A stretch of DNA of 25,674 nt from a virus: the IMG/VR virus record IMGVR_UViG_3300009550_000059, positions 1 through 25,674 of that record; one strand, given 5' to 3'. The position numbers and the translations under genes are program-made. The notes beneath the pieces are model-generated. The model was not told the origin of the DNA. It did no database searches and worked only from the letters and a program-made list of their open reading frames with translations. Numbering within the stretch: position 1 is the stretch's first letter; the number at the start of each line of letters is the position of its first letter. This document shows positions 15,620-22,800 of the stretch, piece after piece.

Positions 15620-16843
15620 AGAACCACTATTAGCAACTGCCCACTGTGATGTAACAAGATCGTTGCCATGACCACTAAATGAAGTAGCACTAGCAATACC
15701 AGTCGTCAGTGTTCCCTGATTTGTAGTCTCGAATTTTTTGGTTCCATTAAATGTCAGTTCTACCTGATTATCAAGAGTATATCTAAATCCATATTCATAA
15801 TTAGTACCATCATCAGATGAACCACCTATTTCTATAGTTCCACCTTGATATGATTGAATTCTGTTACCTGATCCAAGATGTCTTATTCTTAGATTTTGTG
15901 GAGCATCTCCAACATCCAATTGAGTAGCAGTAGCAACACCAGTTACGATAGTTCCATCATTATTCACTTCTAATCTTGTATTAGAACCATTTCTTAGTAA
16001 AATCTTATTATCATTTTGAACTATTAAGTCCTGACCATTACGTCCAACAGCACCAAAAGTAGTGGCAGCACCGTAACCAGAACCACCAAAATAATGGTAA
16101 GTGCCATCCCAATTTTGTGTATTGGATACTGTGCTCATTCCAGTAGTAACAACTAAAGATTTCGTGCTTACGAATTCTGTGCTACCACCACCAACTCCAG
16201 TTAATCCTGAACCATCGCCAACAAAAGAAGTAGCAGTTAACATTCCAGTTACAGTTGCATTAGTTCTTATATCTACTCCATCAGTGCTATTAAGGTAGAC
16301 CATATCACCAGAACTGGTTCCAGTAGCGGTAATATTAGTTCTCATAGCACTACTAAGATTCATACTATAATCGGAGTAGATAGCTGCTGCTGAACCATAT
16401 GCACCCCAACCAAAACCAATTCTCAAATTATCTGGTCCTGCACTTCCCCATCTAATTACATCACCATTACCTGCACCATTAACAAAGTGAATTTCATTCT
16501 CATCTATTAAACTTATCTTGTTGCCACTATCAACAACTACGTTACCTGTGATAGATGTTACTCCAAGAGTAGAAATACCAGAAACATTTAAAGAACCAGT
16601 ATTTACATGAGATGTACCTGCTGAACCCGTAATTGTTACTTGTCCAGTTCCACCAGAAACACTTATATTATCTCCAGCAACAATAGAAGTAACAATACCA
16701 GGTGCTAGGTTGGTAGTCGAACCTGCTCCTAGTAAAGTATAAAGTTCATCAAAATTACTATTGACTCTTGCAGCACCAACTAACAGACTACTACCTGTGC
16801 CGTCGTCTGGTGCTGCCCCCGTTGATATTCCTAACTTTGCCAT
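15320..16843 (-). CDS. Fibre-like virion protein with C-terminal cupredoxin-like domain
   Basis: This 507-residue protein begins with the tail-fibre signature DDGTGSSLLVGAARVNSNFDELY (in pieces: DDGTG at ~13-17, VNSNFDELY at ~28-36). A glycine/serine/threonine-rich beta region follows, with TATSFVGDGSGLTGVGGG (about 203-220) and a second, diverged SATSFSGHGNDL copy (about 387-398), motifs common in marine phage fibres. Residues ~409-507 look like a cupredoxin: DPTLYLARGQTYEFVVNASGHPF in pieces, IKFQIPFNAPNTLYYVC, then QNHSAMNG. The ligand pattern His444, Cys491, His494, Met497 is complete. The start is ATG, 26 bases after the stop of the giant upstream protein. I infer a baseplate-attached fibre or spike with an exposed C-terminal domain. 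Its target and metal content are unknown. It has no clear T4 equivalent. Confidence 0.85.
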   Translation of the reverse strand: MAKLGISTGAAPDDGTGSSLLVGAARVNSNFDELYTLLGAGSTTNLAPGIVTSIVAGDNISVSGGTGQVTITGSAGTSHVNTGSLNVSGISTLGVTSITGNVVVDSGNKISLIDENEIHFVNGAGNGDVIRWGSAGPDNLRIGFGWGAYGSAAAIYSDYSMNLSSAMRTNITATGTSSGDMVYLNSTDGVDIRTNATVTGMLTATSFVGDGSGLTGVGGGSTEFVSTKSLVVTTGMSTVSNTQNWDGTYHYFGGSGYGAATTFGAVGRNGQDLIVQNDNKILLRNGSNTRLEVNNDGTIVTGVATATQLDVGDAPQNLRIRHLGSGNRIQSYQGGTIEIGGSSDDGTNYEYGFRYTLDNQVELTFNGTKKFETTNQGTLTTGIASATSFSGHGNDLVTSQWAVANSGSSHYTFTGPGNLSAAEDPTLYLARGQTYEFVVNASGHPFRIQTTSGAYDAGTQYETGVTNPGAAVGTIKFQIPFNAPNTLYYVCQNHSAMNGTLTIYPSI

Positions 16844-16866
16844 TTATAGAGCACTAGATTTAAAAG

Positions 16867-16873
16867 TATTTAG
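16867..16873 (-). promoter_or_regulatory. Candidate late promoter element TCTAAATA over the giant gene stop codon
   Basis: The minus strand reads ATCTAAATACT; TCTAAATA matches seven of eight bases of TATAAATA. The TAA inside is the stop codon of the giant upstream gene, the same arrangement as at 3407-3413 and 5712-5718. The next ATG is 23 bases downstream. Confidence 0.4.
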
Positions 16874-19800
16874 ATAATATAATTAGAGGACTTCAAAGGA
16901 ATTGTCCGTTGTACTAATGGCCAAGTGGAGATTCCACTTATACCATCATTTGGATAAACCTCAAACTGATTAGTTTCAGATCTACCTGTAAGAGTAATCT
17001 TACCCCAACTATAATTACCAAAGTAATTAGAAGCAGTTATGATTCCTGCGAATCCACTTCCTGTTCCTTCACCATCATCATCAAAAGTATAGACATCAGA
17101 AGAGAAGTCAATATCACTAGTTCCAAAGGTAACCGTTGAAAGACCACTTATATTTGCATAAACTCTTCTTACAACAGTCATTCCCACACCAACTACATTT
17201 CTAGTAACATTGCTTACTGCACTTACTTGGTATATGTTATCAATAAATTGAGTTCCTACACCAATTATATTGTTATCAGTATCCTTAGAAGTTATAGATG
17301 TTGTGGCACTTCCTGCATTAGATGCGAAGACCATGAAGTAATCTTGAAGATCAAGAGAACTAATAGTAATCGCAGTTCCAACTAATTTTGTTTGTCTTAA
17401 ATCAGAATATGTTGGAATGTATAGATCCATAATCATCTTATCAACGGTACTTTGTGTTGTAGTACCGAATCCAACAACAACACCATAGTCACCAATATAG
17501 GAGTCAACATCATTAGTCTCAGAAACCAAAGTAGGAGGTTCGATGAGAACTTGAGGACTTTCACTATAATTTGTACCACCAAATGATACCGTTACACCTA
17601 TAACTGAACCACCACTAATCTGTGCTGTTGCAGTTGCAGTAGAACCAAATCCAACAGCGTTAGAAATGACTACATTTGGTACTGAATCATATCCAGTTCC
17701 TCCACCAACAACAGAGATAGAACTAATAGTTCCTCCAGTAGATACAACAGATGTAGCAGTAGCACCTGTTTTTACTACTTGAGATGTTAAAGTAACTTGA
17801 TCTTGGAATGTAAGACCAACATCACTCTCATTTTGAGAATCAAATATAGGTCTTACATTATCAACATAGAGTTGAGTTGAAGTTACTCCAACCGCCTTAA
17901 TAATATTTGCTGCAGGAATAACACGAGGTTCGTATAATCCTCTATCCTTAGAAACTTCTTTTCCATTAAGAATCATATCTTCTGTCTGCCTAGTCAAAAT
18001 AACTGGTTTAGTTTGATTAGGATCAGCAGTGATACCTGGACCATAATAAGGAATAGTATCTACGTTATTTGTAGACTTAATTAATGTAACTGTTCTTGGG
18101 TCTTCTTGTAGATAAGATGGAGTAGGAGCATATGCACTTGGAGTTAAAGTATCACCAACTTCAACAGGTTCTATAACATCTCTAAATTTAACATCCTGAT
18201 CACCACTACCCTTGTAGAAGATTATCTTACAAGTATCTTTTGCTTTAGGTGCTTCAGTAAATGTAAGAGTACTTCCACCCTCAAACTTAAATCCTTCACC
18301 AGGAACCTGAAGAACATCATTAACAAAGATTAGAAGAGTATCTTCAATATTAATAGGAGAACCTTTGCTTGCCCTTATAGAAACAACTACTCCTCCCTGA
18401 CTTAATGGGAAGGTTAGTCTATTTCCATCAAATAAGTATGCAACATCATCTAAGTCTTGCAATTGACCTACAGACCAACCAGTAAACTCATCAGTAAATA
18501 TTTCATCTATTGTTAATTGGAATTCGTGATAAGATGAAGTTGTAGGTATTCCTGTGGTTCCACCGATAGCTACAGTTAAGATTTCTCCATTACCATATCC
18601 ATAACCAGTATTTCTAAGAGTAAAGTCCGTAACACTTGAACCCCGACCAACTGCTATATCAATAGTTGCATTAGAACCCACTCCAGATACAGAAGATGAA
18701 CTGTATATTAAAGGAATATTTGAATAACCAAGTGGTGAGTCAAAAACAACTTCCATTGGCATCGTAACGCTTCCACCTCTAGCATAAAGATGTGATGTTG
18801 TGGATATACCAACGTTTACTGCAAATCTAGTAGAATCCAATACTTCAATAACATCTGTTCCTTCTGCAGCAGGATCAGTTGCTCTTGGAGTCATTAATGA
18901 CCTTTGAACTGTTCCTCCTGACTGGTAGAATGTAGGAACTGTTGAAACACCCACATTAGTTTCAAATTTTTGAACAGAAATAATCTTAGTAACTACAGAA
19001 CCAGAATAATATGGGTCAGTTGTTCTTGGATATACATGAGTAGATGAACCACCATCTAATCCACATGTCATTGCGATTCCAGTAAAGATTACATCCTTTC
19101 CTACAGATAAAGCATGAGCAGTGGTAGTAGTTACTGTTGCTATACCAGTAACATTATCATAAACAAAGTTGGATAGATTTCTTGGAGCAGAACTTGAATA
19201 TGTGCAAGTAAATGCTATTCCTGATACCAATACTTCACTACCTACATTCAATCCATGAGCAGCAGAAGTAGTTACAACCAACTCTCCAGTAGAATTGTTA
19301 TATGCTGCATTATCAACAACTCTTGGGGCATAGAAGACCTGAGAGTTAGTAACTGCAACACCAACAATATTGCCATTTGAAATTGATGCTGTTCCGATAG
19401 AAACAATATTGACACCTGTTAGACTTTCGGTTTGTATGCCAACATTAACTGTTGTTTGAATACCAGATATGTAACCAGAACCACTGTTACCAATAGAGAC
19501 TAATGAGATTGTTCCTGCTGCAGATACTACTGCTGTTCCTCCAGCAGCGACTAATGGTTGATATCCAAATCCTGCAGTAGAACCTACAGAAACTATAACA
19601 CCACCAACTGGAAGATTAGAAGTATTGACATCAGATGCGATTGATGATGCAGTTCCAGTAAATGATATAGTTGTAATACCTGTTGAACCAGATTCTTCTA
19701 AAGTATAATCATACTGTATTCCTGGTCCTTGGAAGACATCATTTATTAAGATAATAGCATTGTCATTTTCAATACCAGTTACAGTTCCTCCAGCAGAAGT

Positions 19801-22800
19801 TAGAACAAAGTCTCTTTCTGTTCCAGTAAATCCTGATGAAATATCATCAAAGATATAGTTACGAGCATATGTTTCTTGTGCAGTATTAGGAATACCAGAA
19901 CGCATAAATGATCGTCCTTGGAAATGAGACCCTGTTGCTATTCCAACCCAGTCCCTAGAATCAGGTGGATTAGTAGTAGAACTCATTGGAAGAGTTCCAT
20001 AAGGTGCTTCCACAAAGTTTAAAGTATTTTCTACAATGTTATAATTACCAATAACCTTGGTTACTACATCACCCGTACTATATCCAGCAAGAGATGTTCC
20101 TAACCATTGTCTACGTACTCTTATGGTATTTGTATTTCCAACACCAATACCTTCAATCTTCATTATCTCATTACCAACTTTAATCAAGTCTCCACCAAAG
20201 AATGAGGTAATTCCTGCAAATTCGACAATATCACTAGTAGTGAATACTTCGTTTTCAAGATGAGTGGTTACTGCAGTAGATACAAGAGGAGATTGGATAA
20301 TGTTGTCTAGTGTTACAAGTACTTTTGAATTTTGATTCGTAGAAACAAATCTATGAGATGTACCAATACCAACACTAGTAAAGTCAACATTATTAACAAC
20401 TCCCATAAGGGCATCTTTAGCAGTTGCTGCAAGTTTGATCTTATCTTCAGTAATCTTAACTGCAAATACTGATGATGGTAATTTGTCAGTAGTTCCTACA
20501 CCTACAAATCCATCTGTGGATGCGATTCCAATTGCTTGAGTTGTACCAGCACCAGCATGGATGTATTGAAGTTCCTCTCCAGTGACAAAGTAATGATTTG
20601 CCATCTGAATAGTATTCTTAGTCAAATCAACTACACTTGTGCTGCTTCCATCAAAACTTCTATTAAAGATATCATTTGTTTGGTGCTTTAATCCAAATGC
20701 TCTCTTAATATCTCTTTCAGTACCAAAATACTCACCATACTCAGTTTGTATTGTTCCATTCTCAAGACTTATTACATCTCTAGAATCATCTTGGATTCTT
20801 AATGCATTCATGAATACATTGACATGAGCATCAATACTAGGAAGTGGAGTATATACTAATTCAACTACAGAACCTGTTATACGGGTTCCAATGGTTCCTA
20901 AACCTGATACAGACTCAATGATACCATATTCTGCATTATAAGTATCCCCAGTGCTAGTATCAGCATCATAATCATCAAGAGCGATTACTTCAGATAAGTA
21001 ATACGTTTCATTAGTGGTATCAGATATCTGAACAATAAAGTATGCTGCATCATAGTCATCAGGATAACTTCCAATTACATTTTCAGTTGGAGATCCAGAA
21101 GCACTTATAGTTGTTGACTTACCTTCAATTCTTGCATGTTTTAAATCAAATGAACCACTTCCAGTAGAAGTCTCACTACTGATAGCAACTTGAATAGTAT
21201 TAACAATTGAAGTAGTTCCTACACCAGCAGTACTATTATGAGGATGGAAATCAATCTTTAATAGATTACCCTCAAGGTATCCAGAATAAGTTCCAAAACC
21301 AGGTATTGGGTTAGCTGCACCAGGACTGGTAATTAATTGTGGATACTCAACTATCTCTACATTTGTTCCATCATTAAGAACATTAAGTTCGTCAAATTCA
21401 AATTCTCCACCAGCATCAATCCTTGTACTATCTGCAGTAAGTGATACTAAAACTTTTGCTGCACGATAAGTGCTTGCAAGACTTACAATTGTTGTAGGTG
21501 TATTAGCAGGTATCTCTACACTACTTGTCTTAACCTCTGCAGCAGCACCAAATACACTACTTCCTACTCCTAATAGATTATCGTTTAAATTATATGATAA
21601 TGCTGTAATTTCATAATCATTTACCTGATATTTGTTAGGATAGAATAGTAACTCTCCTTCTGTTCCAGTAATATTAAAATCAAATGATCCTAAATCATAA
21701 ACATTTTCAATTCTACCATATTGGTTTAAATATCCGATATAATTATCATGAACTAAATCAACAATCATTAATTGTCTAGTGTTAAAGAATCTCTTATCTT
21801 TAACGTAAGTAATAAATTTGAGAGACCTAACATCTGCTAAATCAAACTTACTAACAACACTAAATGTTGTTGTTCTTGGATTGCTATTAAATTGACTACT
21901 AATATCATCAATCGAAAGAACTCTGTTGCCAATCGATTCAAAGTAATCCGTAAGAACTCTAGCACCAGATAGAACTAACTCCGTAGAAACTAATTGAGAA
22001 CCTACACTAAGAGCATTCTCAGTAGCAATTTCAAAATCTTGTACCGTGTTTAAATTAGCATATCCAATTACATCTTGTATCCTATCAATAATAGCAGAAG
22101 GTTCTGCAGGTTCAATGGTCATTGGAGAATATGACACATTAGAACTACCTACAGTGCTTGTAAGCACCCAATCACCAGAACTACTAGTTGTAGAAATACC
22201 TGGAGCATTAAAGGTGACCTGACTGCCAATTATTCCATATGATCCTATGTTTGAAGATTCTGCTTGGAAATCAGCAAAGTTTTTAAATCCTAAAGTATGA
22301 TTTAATGAACCAACAACATCTTCCCATGTAGAATATGGAACTCTTGATTTTAATGAATATGCAAACCTCTGATAATACAGATTATCTTGAACTCTTTGAA
22401 TATTATTATTAAGAACTCCAGAGTCACTCTGCCAACCATTCTTAACTATTGAGAAGTAATTTAAATTAATGTAAGAATCATAAGAAGTTACAGATGATGC
22501 TATACCTTGACTATTAGAAGTTTCACCAGTAATACGTTCACCAACTTTAAAGTTAGTGTTAGAAGTAACATTTAATATTCCATTTGCAGCACTCCAACCT
22601 TCGACAGTACCAGAAGCAGATGTAGATTTAACTGTTTCTCCAATAAAATAATCTTTTGACTTTAATGTGACATCGAAACTTGGGAAATCCTTTTCAGCAA
22701 TAATTCTACCAGCAGAATTGAAGATATCAATATTACCTGGTGTTACTATACTATCAGGATAGTACTCACTTAAACCATATCTTACTGTTGCAATACCACC

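Noticed and set aside
10330-16298. Plus-strand frames of 62-95 codons within the giant gene, gp8 and the fibre gene
   Set aside because: All are inside well-supported minus-strand genes and show no family resemblance.
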